Shown here: positions 27,059-37,512 of the stretch, piece by piece
Layout of the letters: each line of letters opens with the position of its first letter
How positions within the stretch are numbered: the stretch's first letter is position 1
NCBI RefSeq assembly: GCF_006716865.1
Contig: NZ_VFPT01000001.1
Span: 1,731,001-1,795,000, forward strand
Reading direction: 5' to 3'
Length of the DNA stretch: 64,000 bases
DNA from: Roseinatronobacter monicus
Lineage (GTDB): Bacteria > Pseudomonadota > Alphaproteobacteria > Rhodobacterales > Rhodobacteraceae
Made by a program: the position numbers and the translations under genes
Notes under the pieces: generated by a model
What the model was told of the DNA's origin: nothing
Seen by the model: the letters and a program-made list of their open reading frames with translations, nothing else
Database searches by the model: none

Positions 27059-27103
27059 GGGAATTAGCCTAGCAGGGGCAAGATTGGAATGCAGCAGCAC
27101 AAA

Positions 27104-27610
27104 TCACCGCACCGAAAGGAATTTTTGCATCAGCACCAAATCGTGCAACGCGTCGAATTTCCAGCCCACCTGACGCATGGTACCGACATGCAAATAACCC
27201 AGCTTTTCGTGAAAACCGACACTGGCGGTATTGGACCCGGTGACAGCAGCGACCATGACATGGTGCCCGGCACCTGCGGCATGCGCTTCCAGCGCCAGCA
27301 GCAAGGCCCGCCCTGCCCCCTTGCCGCGCGCGGCGGGCGCAAGGTTGATCGTATGCTCCATGCAACGCGCATACCCTAAACCGGGGCGAAACTGCGCATA
27401 GCTGGCAAACCCCAACATTTCCCCGCCTTGCTCGGCAACAAGAAAGGCATGCCCCGCGCCCTGACGCGTGGCGATCATATCGGCAATCTCGGGCTGGCTG
27501 CGTTGCATGGGATTGAACGTCACGACAGTGTCACGAATGATCGGGTTCCAGATTGCGACAATGGCCGCAGCGTCATCGGGCGTGGCATCGCGCAGGGAAA
27601 GGGTGGGCAT
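27104..27610 (-). CDS. GNAT acetyltransferase, phosphinothricin acetyltransferase-like
   Basis: 168 residues. Opens with LRDATPDDAAAIVAIWNPIIRDTVVTF; the acetyl-CoA loop is APAARGKGAGRALLLALEAHA (motif A, RxxGxG) and GYLHVGTMRQVGWKFDALHDLVLMQK closes the fold. This arrangement is that of the Pat/YncA branch, which acetylates small amines such as L-amino acid analogues; the substrate here is unknown. Start ATG 27610; a GTG lies two codons upstream. Confidence 0.82.
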   Translation of the reverse strand: MPTLSLRDATPDDAAAIVAIWNPIIRDTVVTFNPMQRSQPEIADMIATRQGAGHAFLVAEQGGEMLGFASYAQFRPGLGYARCMEHTINLAPAARGKGAGRALLLALEAHAAGAGHHVMVAAVTGSNTASVGFHEKLGYLHVGTMRQVGWKFDALHDLVLMQKFLSVR

Positions 27611-27704
27611 CAGCACATTCCGGCGATGGCAGGGGCCACAAGGGGATACATGCCCGTTGTGCCCCCCCGCAGTAACAGGGAAAGGTCAGTCAGTTGCCAG
27701 CCTG

Positions 27705-29072
27705 TCAGATCGCGGCTGCAAGCTTCTGACGGCGACCCACCAGTTCCTCCGACACAAGGAATGCCAGTTCCAGCGACTGGCTGGCATTCAGGCGCGGGTC
27801 ACAGGCCGTGTGATAGCGCTGCGACAGGTCTTCATCCGACACCGCCCGCAAGCCGCCTGTGCATTCGGTCACGTCCTTGCCGGTCATCTCGAAATGCACA
27901 CCGCCCGGAATCGTGCCCTCGGCATTGTGAATGGCGAAAAATTCGCACACTTCGCGCAACACCGAATCGAAGGGCCGCGTCTTATAGCCAGACGAGGATT
28001 TGATCGTGTTGCCGTGCATTGGATCACAGGTCCACAGCACATTGGCCCCTTCTTCCTCGACTGCGCGGATCAGGCGCGGCAGATGATCGCCCACCTGCCC
28101 TGCCCCGAAGCGCGCAATCAGCGTCAGCCGCCCTGCTTCATTCTCTGGGTTCAGGGTCGCCATCAGCCGTTTCAGGTCATCCGGGGTGATCGAGGGGCCG
28201 CATTTCAGGCCAACCGGGTTTTGCACACCGCGACAGAATTCCACATGTGCCCCATCCGGCTGGCGTGTGCGATCCCCGATCCAGATGAAATGGCCAGAAC
28301 CTGCGACTGGCAGGCCAGAGGTCGAATCGATCCGCGCCAGCGCTTCTTCATATTCCAGAAGCAACGCTTCATGGCTGGTGTAGAAATCGACCGAGGACAA
28401 TTCCTTGCTGTTCTCGGATGTGATGCCTGCCGCTGTCAGGAAATCCAGCGTGTCGGTGATGCGGTCGGTCATCTCGCGGTAGCGTTCAGCCTTCTCGCCT
28501 TCGGCAAAGCCCAATGTCCACGCGTGCACGCGGTGCATGTCGGCATAGCCGCCCTTGGAAAAGGCACGCAACAGGTTCAGGCCTGCCGCCGCTTGGGTGT
28601 AGGCTTGCAGCATCCGGCTTGGGTCTGGGATGCGCGCCTCGGCGGTAAAGTCGAACCCGTTGATGATGTCGCCACGGTAGCTGGGCAATTCCTGCCCGCC
28701 AATCACTTCGGTCGGGGCCGAGCGCGGCTTGGCGAATTGACCGGCCATCCGCCCGACTTTGACCACAGGCACCTTGGCCCCATAGGTCAGGACCATCGCC
28801 ATCTGCAACATCACCTTGAACGTGTCGCGGATGCTGTCGGCACTGAACTCGGAAAAGCTCTCGGCGCAATCACCGCCCTGCAACAAGAACGCCTCGCCCT
28901 GGGCCGCAGCGCCCAGCTTGCGCTTGAGCGCGCGCACTTCGCCAGCAAAGACCAGCGGCGGGTATTGCTGCAACTGCGCCTCTACAGTGCCAAGCTTCGC
29001 AGCATCCGGATAATCAGGCATCTGGATACGCGGGCGGTCGCGCCATGTCGATTTCGTCCAGCCTTGGGTCAT
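27705..29072 (-). CDS. class II 3-deoxy-7-phosphoheptulonate synthase
   Basis: 455 residues; condenses phosphoenolpyruvate and erythrose 4-phosphate in the first step of aromatic amino acid synthesis. Class II (plant-like) marks: [71 protein letters not shown], and [11 protein letters not shown] plus [18 protein letters not shown] metal-site residues. I start at ATG 29072 ([10 protein letters not shown]). It stands alone with 166 bp to the divergent GlxA-type gene. trpF of the same general pathway is at 59414-60061. Confidence 0.93.
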   Translation of the reverse strand: MTQGWTKSTWRDRPRIQMPDYPDAAKLGTVEAQLQQYPPLVFAGEVRALKRKLGAAAQGEAFLLQGGDCAESFSEFSADSIRDTFKVMLQMAMVLTYGAKVPVVKVGRMAGQFAKPRSAPTEVIGGQELPSYRGDIINGFDFTAEARIPDPSRMLQAYTQAAAGLNLLRAFSKGGYADMHRVHAWTLGFAEGEKAERYREMTDRITDTLDFLTAAGITSENSKELSSVDFYTSHEALLLEYEEALARIDSTSGLPVAGSGHFIWIGDRTRQPDGAHVEFCRGVQNPVGLKCGPSITPDDLKRLMATLNPENEAGRLTLIARFGAGQVGDHLPRLIRAVEEEGANVLWTCDPMHGNTIKSSSGYKTRPFDSVLREVCEFFAIHNAEGTIPGGVHFEMTGKDVTECTGGLRAVSDEDLSQRYHTACDPRLNASQSLELAFLVSEELVGRRQKLAAAI

Positions 29073-29238
29073 CAGGTGCCTCCGGGTGTCAATTCTGTCT
29101 TGCAGCGTTAGCGGTCGCATGGCTGCTCGGGCCTTCTATACAAAAGCGGAATGCAGCTTGCAAATACGATTGCTCTTGCGCGGGCATTGGAAAGTTGTTT
29201 GTGTCTCAGCCAGCTTATCAACATATGCACAAAAACAC

Positions 29239-30252
29239 ATGCTCACTTCTCCTGCACGCCCCACAACGCGCTCCTCCGACGCCGCGCGGCATCATATTGT
29301 ATTTCTGTTGCTGGAACGCTTCACGCTGATGGCCTATGCCGCCGCGGTAGAGCCGTTGCGTCTGGCCAACCGCGTGGCAGGCAAGCCCCTTTACAGCTGG
29401 AAACTGGTCAGCGAGACCGGCAAGGCAGTCAGTTGTTCCAACGGGACGCAAGTTTCGGTTAGCGAGGGTTTGGGCGATATCGCCACGGACGCCATGATTA
29501 TGGTTTGCGGCGGTGTTGATGTGCAGCGTGCCACCACACCTGCAATCCTGTCCTGGCTGCGCAAACGCGCGCGCCATGGCAACACGATTGCCGGTGTCTG
29601 CACCGGCGCTTGGACATTGGCCAAAGCGGGCCTGTTGGACGGGCATCGCGCGACCATTCATTGGGAAAATCACGACGCTTTGGTCGAGGATTTTCCTGAA
29701 ATCGACCTGACGAAATCGGTGTTCGTCATTCATGGCAAGCGCCTGACATCGGCAGGGGGTACGGCCCCGCTGGACATGATGCTGACACTTATCACCAATG
29801 CCGAAGGTGCCGATCTGGCCCATGCAGTGGCCGATCAGATGATCTACTCGTCGATCCGCACCAATCGTGACACGCAGCGTTTGTCGATCCCGGCGCGCAT
29901 CGGTGTGCGCCACCCGAAACTGGCGCGGGTGATCGAATTCATGGAAAACCACATCGAAGATCCGATCAGCCCGTCGGACCTTGCCAATGAAGTGGACATG
30001 TCCACGCGCCAGTTGGAACGACTGTTCCGCCGCTACCTGAACCGCAGCCCAAAACGCTATTACATGGAGTTGCGGCTGGAACGCGCGCGCAACCTGCTGA
30101 TGCAAACGGATATGAGCGTCATCAGCGTGGCGCTGGCCACAGGCTTCACCTCACCCTCACATTTCTCAAAATGCTACCGCGCACATTACGACACGACACC
30201 TTACCGCGAACGTGGCACGCATGGCAGCGATGAGGACGACATCGAGGAATAA
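29239..30252 (+). CDS. GlxA-family transcriptional regulator (DJ-1/PfpI plus AraC HTH)
   Basis: 337 residues. The N-terminal class I amidotransferase-like domain has the nucleophile elbow AGVCTGAWTLAKAGLLDG and HWENHDALVEDFPEI. The C-terminal AraC DNA-binding domain is in two helix-turn-helix units (ISPSDLANEVDMSTRQLERLFRRYL and ISVALATGFTSPSHFSKCYR). Relatives regulate choline, carnitine and arginine catabolism. I choose ATG 29239 since it precedes the domain start; no strong RBS is visible, and the frame is open another 51 codons. It is divergent from the DAHP synthase. Confidence 0.85.
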   Translation: MLTSPARPTTRSSDAARHHIVFLLLERFTLMAYAAAVEPLRLANRVAGKPLYSWKLVSETGKAVSCSNGTQVSVSEGLGDIATDAMIMVCGGVDVQRATTPAILSWLRKRARHGNTIAGVCTGAWTLAKAGLLDGHRATIHWENHDALVEDFPEIDLTKSVFVIHGKRLTSAGGTAPLDMMLTLITNAEGADLAHAVADQMIYSSIRTNRDTQRLSIPARIGVRHPKLARVIEFMENHIEDPISPSDLANEVDMSTRQLERLFRRYLNRSPKRYYMELRLERARNLLMQTDMSVISVALATGFTSPSHFSKCYRAHYDTTPYRERGTHGSDEDDIEE

Positions 30253-30258
30253 GAAACC

Positions 30259-30281
30259 CCGCCCAAAACTGCTTTGGGCGG
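30259..30281. terminator. inverted repeat between convergent genes
   Basis: A 9-bp perfect stem (CCGCCCAAA with TTTGGGCGG, loop ACTGC) lies between the stops of the GlxA-type gene and surA. The T-tract is weak on the plus strand and better on the minus strand (TTTCTT), so it may serve surA mostly, or both. Confidence 0.55.
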
Positions 30282-30306
30282 AGTCATAATTGACGCGCTG
30301 GCACGA

Positions 30307-31548
30307 TCAGAAATCGCGGATATCCGCGTCGGCGACCAGTTCTTGCAGCTTCACATTCGCCATGTCGCTCAACCGTCGGTCAAACACGATCTCCCTGACC
30401 TGATCGTCACTCGGCGCATCGTCGAATTCCAGCTCGCGGCTGCACAGCATCAGAACAACCAGATTGCTGCCCTCGGTGGTATTGGCCGACACTTCGTTGC
30501 GATCAAGGCGCGCCAGTTCCACCGCGTCCGAGCTGGGGACATCATTCATGCGGGCCTCACGCTCGATCAACGCTGGTTCGGGTAGGTCGCGTGCGTAGGG
30601 GCCAAGCGCTTCGCAGCTGCGTACCTGAGAGCGGATCTGTGCCACGAGCGCCAGATTCTGCTCACTCCGCCCGCCCGGCAAAAGCAATCTTTTGTATTTC
30701 AGCATCACTCTGTCGGCGGGAACATCGCGCGTGCTTTCGCTTGCGCGCAGTTGAAAATAGGCAATTGCCCCGCTCAGTGAAATAGGGCCAACAATCTGGC
30801 CGGGGCTGGCCCGAGAAATGGAATCTGCAATCTGTCCGGGCAGGTTTTCGACCGGCACCCAGTCCGGCAAACGCCCACCCTGATCGCGCGATCCGGCAAG
30901 CGAGAATTCCCGCGCGATTTCAGAGAACTCTTCCACGCTGCGCGCCGCTTCGATCATTTCCATGATCTGGCCGACGGCCTCTTCGAATTCGGGGTCGGCA
31001 GGCAAGAATATTTCGGACATAAGCACACGCTGCCGCCCAAGGATGGCTGCCGTGTCGCGTGCTCGGCGCACATCCGAATCAGACACACTCACCAACGCGG
31101 GAAACCGTTGCCCAACAGATCTGCGCCACAGCAGGCCCGCCTCGACGAAACTCTCAAAAGCTTCTCGATCGACCCCGTTCTCTGCCAGTGCTGCTAGAAA
31201 TTCATCGGTCGACAAATCTGCGCGTGACGCAAATTCTGCCATGCCGTCGCGGATCTGGTCGCGGTTGACGCGCACACCTTGGCGTTGCGCATAATCGCGC
31301 TGCACCGCTTCTTCTGTCAGCCTTCTTATTGCTTCGGCGCGCAGATCGGCACCGCCTGAATTCAGGACTGCCATGAAATTCATGCGCTGTTCGACATCAT
31401 AGATGCTGATGACACGGTCATTGACCTTGCGCGCTGGGGCAAAAAGATTCTGGGCCTGAACCGCAGTCGCTGTGACAGAAACCAGCAACAGACCGGCCGT
31501 CAGCACCAAACCAGCGTGTTTCAGAAATGAAGTCTTGAGAAAGGGCAT
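30307..31548 (-). CDS. surA: periplasmic chaperone / peptidyl-prolyl isomerase
   Basis: 413 residues. Signal peptide (about 1-33), an N-terminal SurA chaperone domain (VNDRVISIYDVEQRMNFMAVL, about 40-170) and one parvulin domain (ILGRQRVLMSEIFLPADP through GPISLSGAIAYFQLRA, about 180-285), followed by a C-terminal helix region. It escorts outer-membrane proteins such as LptD across the periplasm. The gene follows lptD on the same strand with 162 bp between, the arrangement usual in alphaproteobacteria. pdxA and ksgA, which I expect after surA, are not here. Confidence 0.9.
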   Translation of the reverse strand: MPFLKTSFLKHAGLVLTAGLLLVSVTATAVQAQNLFAPARKVNDRVISIYDVEQRMNFMAVLNSGGADLRAEAIRRLTEEAVQRDYAQRQGVRVNRDQIRDGMAEFASRADLSTDEFLAALAENGVDREAFESFVEAGLLWRRSVGQRFPALVSVSDSDVRRARDTAAILGRQRVLMSEIFLPADPEFEEAVGQIMEMIEAARSVEEFSEIAREFSLAGSRDQGGRLPDWVPVENLPGQIADSISRASPGQIVGPISLSGAIAYFQLRASESTRDVPADRVMLKYKRLLLPGGRSEQNLALVAQIRSQVRSCEALGPYARDLPEPALIEREARMNDVPSSDAVELARLDRNEVSANTTEGSNLVVLMLCSRELEFDDAPSDDQVREIVFDRRLSDMANVKLQELVADADIRDF

Positions 31549-31710
31549 TAGGTCCGTCCGTTTCTTGCCATGGCAGAAGAAGTGCTGTTTCAGTGGGGAT
31601 TACACGCTTTTCCCTGCATTGTCATCACACTTGCAGCGCAGCATCAAGCTTGCGTATGCGCATCCGGGCCTGAATGGCCCTGAAAATAGGGCGCGTGGGC
31701 GGTTGCATGC

Positions 31711-33945
31711 TCAGATGTCGTTGCAGCTGCGTCTTGCACGCGATGGATTGCCGCCAATGCCAAGTATATCGACCGTAAAGCCCAGACTTGTCCGGTTATT
31801 GGGCGATGTCGCCGACGCAAACTGACGTTCAACCCCCATGCTCATGCGCAAACACTCATTTTCATACTCCACCCCGATTGACGCACGTGCGGCGCGGTTT
31901 CGCGCCACATCATAGCGCCACCCCACGCGTGCGGTCCAGAATTCATCTATATCGCGCGCGCCGTCAAAGCTCCATTCCGCAGATGTTCTGTCACGCCCCT
32001 CGAACGGGTTGGCGATAATCCGCATATAGCTGGTCGAGATCGTGTAATTGTCGGCGCTCCAATCCAACTCAAAAGCCGTGCGTTCCAGCCTGAATTCCGA
32101 CGTAAACACCGAACGATTGCTGAGTTGCAGCCCATCAATCGCGTCGATACTGCCAGCGACCAGCCAGCTTGACCGCGCCCCCGAAAGCGGCGTCTCGGGT
32201 GAGAACTGTTCCAGATCGCGCTGTCGCCAAATCCGGCCAAGCGTCAGGGTGCTGGACCAGCCAGTCGGGTCATGGCGCGTCCAGCTTATGCCAAGATTGG
32301 CCCGCAACCCACCCTCGCGCACATCGCGGGCAGCGAAGCGGTCATAACTGAACAGATTGCCTTCATCGAACTCTGGCAGGCGATTTGCCTCATGCGGAAG
32401 GTCCGACACAGAGTCGCGGCCCCAGATCACTTGCGCAACCGGCTCGACCACATGCGACACGGCATCCGGCCCTGTGCGCACCAGCGGCCAGCGCAATTCG
32501 ACCATGGCATTCGGGGTGACCCGCGTGGCCGAGGTGGGAAAGACGCCTTGCGTTTGTGTCAGCGTTAAGCGGTCCAGCCCGATATGCCCGCCCACAGCCC
32601 CCAGCACACCACCGGGCAGCACAGCATCACGCCGCCAATCCAAATCAAGGCTCAGGCGGCCCACCTGCCGGGGGCGTGGCCCTGCGGCAATTCCGGGCAC
32701 GGGTGCAGGCTCTCCGCCCAGCCCCACAGCCTGACTGCGCTGATGCAGATGCGCCTCCAGCCGGAACCCGGCCACACCGCCCACGCCCGGCACATCCATG
32801 CGCCGCTCCAGCACCGCCTGTCCCACTCGATTGGGCAAGGTTGCGTTTACCTCATTCAGGCGCATGGATCGGAACTGTAGAAATTGCAGCCGGATACGCT
32901 CATCGCGCCGCACGCGCTGCAAGGTCAGGTCACTTGTCAGACGCGACGCACCTCGGTCATAATCATCCAGAACCTGCCTGTCAGACGGCTGAATCACGTT
33001 AAAGCTGAAGATAAATCCGCGCCCCACCGCAAATTCACCCTCTGCATAGCCAAAGCCCCGCAACCCGCCCGGACGAATTGAATCGCGCGCAACAAGCCCG
33101 CCCAGTTCCAACCGCCCGTTCGCAAAGGCCTGCCGGTAGCGCAATTCCAGCGCCCGCGTGCCCTTGGTCCCTACAAACGGCGTCACAGTCAGATCCCTGT
33201 CTTGCGACAAGGCCAGAAAATAAGGGGCGCGCAAGCCAACCCCATGCCCCGTGTCGATTACGAAACGCGGGCTCAGAAAACCGCTGGCCCGTTGCAGGCG
33301 CGGGTCGGGAACCCGCAGGCGTGGGATATAGGCCACAGGCAGTCCGAACAGCCGGAACTGCGCATTCTCGAAATACACCTGCTGCTCCTGATCGTCATGC
33401 ACCACACGCCGCGCGCGGATTTCCCACAAGGGCGTGCGCCGCTGCGCACAGATTTCGCAAGACGAGGCGATTACATTGTTCATCTCGGTAAAGCGTTCGT
33501 CCAGACGTTCGACCGAATGGGCGGCGATCTGCAACTGCTCGTCAAAAACCACGCGGGCGGACCGGATCAAACCGCGGCGCGGCGCATCCGACATGTCCGC
33601 CTGATCTGCCAGAATGATAACCTCGCGCCCCTCATTCAGCACCAAAGGCCCGTCAATCCGCAGCGTTCCATCGCGCCGGTTGAAAACAACCCGTCTTGCT
33701 TGCAGGCGCGTATCGCCAAAAAGCGCTTCAACATTGCCCTCAGCGACCAGAACATCCGCCCCCTCGATGCGCAGCTGGTCTGCGACAAGCGTTGCGAATT
33801 GCGGCTCCGGCTCCGGGTTTTGGGCAAGGGCGGGATGTGCGAAGGCGAAAGCGACCAGAAACGCGATACCGGCCATGACGGCGCGCACGCGAAAAGGCCG
33901 CGCAAACCACGCAGCCATGCCCCCAGTCGGATGCCTTTCGGGCAT
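31711..33945 (-). CDS. lptD: LPS-assembly outer-membrane protein LptD
   Basis: 744 residues. A basic N-terminus with signal segment (AVMAGIAFLVAFAFAHPALAQ) precedes the OstA/LptA-like periplasmic domain (VLVAEGNVEALFGDTRLQARRVVF, about 50-180) and a long beta-barrel ending in a tryptophan- and tyrosine-rich C-terminal part. It inserts lipopolysaccharide into the outer leaflet. The cysteine pair ASSCEICAQRR may take part in the disulfides of LptD. I use ATG 33945, which shares one base with the lptG stop; ATG 33918 is an alternative. Confidence 0.9.
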   Translation of the reverse strand: MPERHPTGGMAAWFARPFRVRAVMAGIAFLVAFAFAHPALAQNPEPEPQFATLVADQLRIEGADVLVAEGNVEALFGDTRLQARRVVFNRRDGTLRIDGPLVLNEGREVIILADQADMSDAPRRGLIRSARVVFDEQLQIAAHSVERLDERFTEMNNVIASSCEICAQRRTPLWEIRARRVVHDDQEQQVYFENAQFRLFGLPVAYIPRLRVPDPRLQRASGFLSPRFVIDTGHGVGLRAPYFLALSQDRDLTVTPFVGTKGTRALELRYRQAFANGRLELGGLVARDSIRPGGLRGFGYAEGEFAVGRGFIFSFNVIQPSDRQVLDDYDRGASRLTSDLTLQRVRRDERIRLQFLQFRSMRLNEVNATLPNRVGQAVLERRMDVPGVGGVAGFRLEAHLHQRSQAVGLGGEPAPVPGIAAGPRPRQVGRLSLDLDWRRDAVLPGGVLGAVGGHIGLDRLTLTQTQGVFPTSATRVTPNAMVELRWPLVRTGPDAVSHVVEPVAQVIWGRDSVSDLPHEANRLPEFDEGNLFSYDRFAARDVREGGLRANLGISWTRHDPTGWSSTLTLGRIWRQRDLEQFSPETPLSGARSSWLVAGSIDAIDGLQLSNRSVFTSEFRLERTAFELDWSADNYTISTSYMRIIANPFEGRDRTSAEWSFDGARDIDEFWTARVGWRYDVARNRAARASIGVEYENECLRMSMGVERQFASATSPNNRTSLGFTVDILGIGGNPSRARRSCNDI

Positions 33946-35039
33946 CACACTTCCTCCAGATTCAGCATTACACCAATTGCCAGCAAAAGCGTGGCAACAG
34001 GCAGTCCCCAAGCAGCCAGAATCACCGGAATTTGTCCGGATTCCCCCAAGACTTGCGCAAAGTTACGCAGAAAGAACAGGGCAAATCCAGCGAGAATCGT
34101 TATCAGCGCACGAACACCGGCACTGCCTGCGCGCATGTGGTGAATGCTCAGTGCCAGCGCCAACAGCATCATGCCGGTCAGCATGATCGGCAAGGCAAGT
34201 TCCATGTTCAGCCGCATCCGGTGTTCCAGCGCAGCAAAGCCCGCGCGCTCCAGTGTTGCGATGAAACCGGGCAGTTGCATCAGCGGGATGGCGCGCACTT
34301 GCCCGAAACTGTCGCGGATCTGCTCTGGTGTCAGATCGGTGGGCACATCAAGCCGCTGCTGGAACTCCGCCGATTGTTCGGGGTTGAGCGCCGAGAGATC
34401 CCACAGCTTGACCTCATCAAGTTGCCACAGACCGGGCCGCAACTCTGCGCGTTCCGCATAAAGCCTGCGTGTCACCCCTTCGGTCGCGTGAAACACCAGA
34501 AAGGTCACATCGCGCAAAATCGTGCCCGTGGCCTCGGCACTAGAGGCGTGAATGACCGTTTGACCCTGCGCATCCGCCTGCCGCAACCACAGCCCTTGCG
34601 CACTGATCGTAGCGACACTTGTGGGCGTGCCCCGGATTTGCGCCATCGTCCGGTCGTATTCACGTGACGCACCCGCCACCAGCGGGTTCATCACTGCCAC
34701 AAAGACCATGCTGACCACCAGCACCGCCACAGCAGGCAAAATAACAAGACGCGGCACAGACCGGCCAATCGCACGAATGACAACAACTTCCGACGTGCGC
34801 GACCAGCCAAGGCCCACCCACATGGCCGACAGCATCAGAACAAGGGGGGCAATTTCATAAAATCCCTCTGGCAGATTCAAGGCAGACAGTTGCACGATCT
34901 GACCAATGCTGACCGACTGGCCTGCAAGTCTGAACATCTGCTCGACCATATCCAGCAGCAACAGCATGCCCAGGAAAATGCCCGAAACCATGAGAAAGGT
35001 TCCGCCAATTCGCCGCATCAAATACCGCTCTAGGATCAT
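33945..35039 (-). CDS. lptG: LPS export ABC permease LptG
   Basis: 364 residues, YjgP/YjgQ permease with three helices at each end and a soluble middle domain. The N-terminus MILERYLMRRIGGTFLMVSG resembles LptF and LptG proteins. With LptF and LptB it pulls lipopolysaccharide out of the inner membrane. I start at ATG 35039, overlapping the lptF stop by 4 bp, and reject the 65-codon extension that lies inside lptF. lptB is not in the window. Confidence 0.9.
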   Translation of the reverse strand: MILERYLMRRIGGTFLMVSGIFLGMLLLLDMVEQMFRLAGQSVSIGQIVQLSALNLPEGFYEIAPLVLMLSAMWVGLGWSRTSEVVVIRAIGRSVPRLVILPAVAVLVVSMVFVAVMNPLVAGASREYDRTMAQIRGTPTSVATISAQGLWLRQADAQGQTVIHASSAEATGTILRDVTFLVFHATEGVTRRLYAERAELRPGLWQLDEVKLWDLSALNPEQSAEFQQRLDVPTDLTPEQIRDSFGQVRAIPLMQLPGFIATLERAGFAALEHRMRLNMELALPIMLTGMMLLALALSIHHMRAGSAGVRALITILAGFALFFLRNFAQVLGESGQIPVILAAWGLPVATLLLAIGVMLNLEEV

Positions 35040-36172
35040 GCGCGCCCCCATTGCCGCGCGCCGCGCGGCCAACTGACCCACAACACCATCAGCGCGATCA
35101 CCACTATCCCCAGCACCACCGGAACAAAGGCCAGCCCCGCAAGGGACGCATTGCCCAGCGCAGGGCCTGTGCTGGCACTGCCCACAAGCTGGATCACCGC
35201 CATTGCGGCAATGGCCCCCAACACCTGACGCCATGCGCCAAGGCGGCTGAACTGGCCCAGAAACACCGCAGCAAACCCGATCAGCGACGTCACCAGCGCC
35301 AAAAGCGGGTGCGCATGCCGCGACATCACCTCGAATCGCGCTTCGGCCAGTGTCAGCCCCATCTGCTCCAATGTCGGGCCATCAGAATTGCGCAGCACAT
35401 GCGTGGGCAATTCGCGCACATCCGGCCCGCGCCCCGCAGGCCCGATCAACGCACCGATATCGAAACCCAGATCATCAAAGGCAATCGTCGTCAGCCGGTT
35501 CGTCGCCTCTGAATAGACCAGAGCAACACCGTCCAGCATGACAAGAACCGGTCCTTGCGATCCGGGCACAAGCAGCGCCGAGGTGGCGTTATAGTCCACC
35601 CGCGTGCCCGGCGTGCGCGCATCAGACAGAAACACATCTTCCAGCTTCCCCTCAGATGTCACGCTGCGCAGGAACACGACGACCCCGTCGGCAGGTTCAA
35701 GGAACTCGCCCGCCCGCAGAAAGCGCGCGGTGATATTCTCTGCAATCTCGACCTGCCGCTCGGCCAGTTGCGCACGCGACAAGGGCATCAACACATGCAT
35801 CAGCAATGCCAGCATCATCGCAACGATGATCCCGAACATCGCCACCGGGCGCAGCATCCGCAGATAAGACATGCCTGTGCCTTGCAGCACGATCATTTCA
35901 TTGTCGCGCGTCAGCCGGATGGCGACATAGACCGCCGCCGTAAAGGCCGAAAGCGGCAGCACCACGCGGATAACATTTGGCAGGGTCAGGGCCGATAATT
36001 CCAGAAATACCCAGAAACTCTGGCCATCCCCGATCAGCGCGTCAAACAATCGCGCGGCGCGGTTGACCCAATAGACCGAGACAAGCACAAGCGAGAAGAA
36101 TGCAAAAACGGCCAAAAGCTGCGCCAACAGATATCTGTCGATCCGACTCACCCTCGCAGCACTCCATGTCAT
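35036..36172 (-). CDS. lptF: LPS export ABC permease LptF
   Basis: 378 residues; same fold as LptG. Opening RIDRYLLAQLLAVFAFFSLVLVSVYWVNRAARL, coupling-helix region ALTLPNVIRVVLPLSAFTAAVYVAIRLTRDNEM, and C-terminal helices MSRHAHPLLALVTSLIGFAAVFLG. Heads the lptF-lptG-lptD-surA unit. The start is ATG 36172 in an AT-rich leader (CATATTGCACG side). The upstream gene, a divergent P450, is unrelated; in relatives I recall a leucyl aminopeptidase there. Confidence 0.9.
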   Translation of the reverse strand: MTWSAARVSRIDRYLLAQLLAVFAFFSLVLVSVYWVNRAARLFDALIGDGQSFWVFLELSALTLPNVIRVVLPLSAFTAAVYVAIRLTRDNEMIVLQGTGMSYLRMLRPVAMFGIIVAMMLALLMHVLMPLSRAQLAERQVEIAENITARFLRAGEFLEPADGVVVFLRSVTSEGKLEDVFLSDARTPGTRVDYNATSALLVPGSQGPVLVMLDGVALVYSEATNRLTTIAFDDLGFDIGALIGPAGRGPDVRELPTHVLRNSDGPTLEQMGLTLAEARFEVMSRHAHPLLALVTSLIGFAAVFLGQFSRLGAWRQVLGAIAAMAVIQLVGSASTGPALGNASLAGLAFVPVVLGIVVIALMVLWVSWPRGARQWGRA

Positions 36173-36290
36173 ATTGCACGCTCCAGACTATCGACACCGA
36201 TCACAGAAGAAAAGCGCATCACGCCCTTGCCCTGCGCGCATTCCTTGCGCAGTCTCGCGCGCAAGGGAAATCGAGGAGAGGAGAAATGCC

Positions 36291-37502
36291 ATGACATGCG
36301 CCGGGATCGCCGGATTTGACCTGTCCAACCCGCCGGAAGGGTTCCGTGATGATCCGTTTCCCTATTATGCCGATCTGCTTGCAAGCCACCCGGTGCTGCC
36401 CCAACCTGACGGATCAGTCCTGATCACGCGTCACGCGGACCTTGATGCCATCTACCGCGACACAATGCGCTTCTCATCTGACAAGACCGTTGTTTTTGAA
36501 CCGAAATTCGGGCGCGATTCGCCGCTATACGCGCATCACACCTCCTCGCTTGTGTTCAATGACCCACCCTTGCACACCCGCGTGCGCAAGATCATGACCT
36601 CGGCCCTGACCCCGCGCGCAATCGCGCGGATGGAACCGGGACTGGTGGCGGCGGTCGACAATTTGCTCGACCAGATGCAAGGCCGCGCTTCGGTGGACCT
36701 GATCGAGGATTTCGCCTCGGCCATTCCGATCCAGATCATCGGCAACCTGCTGGATGTCCCCCATGACGAACGTGGCCCCCTGCGCGATTGGTCACTGGCG
36801 ATTCTGGGCGCCCTAGAGCCGGTTTTGAGCGATGCGGAACTGACCCGCGGAAACCGCGCGGTTGAAGAGTTCGTGGCCTATCTGCAAGACCTTGTCGCGC
36901 GGCGGCGTGCGCAACCGGGCGACCCTGAAACCGATGTTCTGACCCGCCTGATCCAAGGCACCAGCGCAGGCGAGCAACTGTCCGAGCGCGAGTTGTTGCA
37001 AAACTGCATTTTCATTCTGAATGCGGGCCATGAAACCACCACCAACCTGATCGGCAATACGCTGGCCCTGCTGCATGACCACCCTGACCAACTGGCGGGG
37101 CTAAAAGCTGACCCGACCTTGCTCAACAGCACAATCGAGGAAAGCTTGCGCTATCTTTCGCCCAACCAGTTCGGGAACCGCGAAACCACGCAAGCGGTCA
37201 CAATTGGCGGGGTGGACATCGCGCGCGGGACCAATCTGCATCTGTGCATCGGGGCTGCCAACCGCGACCCGGACGTGTTCGACCACCCGCAGCGTTTCGA
37301 CATTGCCCGCAAGCCCAACCGCCATCTGGCCTTTGCAGGCGGGCCACATATCTGCGTGGGCCTGACCCTCGCGCGGATGGAAGGGCGCATCGCCGTGGAT
37401 CGCTTTCTGGCGCGCTTTCCAGACTACAGCTTGAAGGTCGGGCGCATACCGGGCGGGCGCATCCGTTTTCGCGGCTACGCCGCCCTGCCCGCCCGTTTGT
37501 GA
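36291..37502 (+). CDS. cytochrome P450
   Basis: 403 residues, soluble bacterial type. I-helix oxygen motif AGHETT at 245-250, ExxR at Glu284-Arg287 (EESLRYLSP), and heme loop FAGGPHICVG with ligand Cys355 (348-357); the first glycine of the usual FGxGxHxC is Ala here. RVRKIMTSALTPR is the C-helix. Start ATG 36291 with GAGGAGAGGAG upstream. No ferredoxin or reductase gene is adjacent, so the redox partner and substrate are unknown. It is convergent with the molybdenum hydroxylase genes, 10 bp apart. Confidence 0.92.
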   Translation: MTCAGIAGFDLSNPPEGFRDDPFPYYADLLASHPVLPQPDGSVLITRHADLDAIYRDTMRFSSDKTVVFEPKFGRDSPLYAHHTSSLVFNDPPLHTRVRKIMTSALTPRAIARMEPGLVAAVDNLLDQMQGRASVDLIEDFASAIPIQIIGNLLDVPHDERGPLRDWSLAILGALEPVLSDAELTRGNRAVEEFVAYLQDLVARRRAQPGDPETDVLTRLIQGTSAGEQLSERELLQNCIFILNAGHETTTNLIGNTLALLHDHPDQLAGLKADPTLLNSTIEESLRYLSPNQFGNRETTQAVTIGGVDIARGTNLHLCIGAANRDPDVFDHPQRFDIARKPNRHLAFAGGPHICVGLTLARMEGRIAVDRFLARFPDYSLKVGRIPGGRIRFRGYAALPARL

Positions 37503-37512
37503 CGCGCAGCGT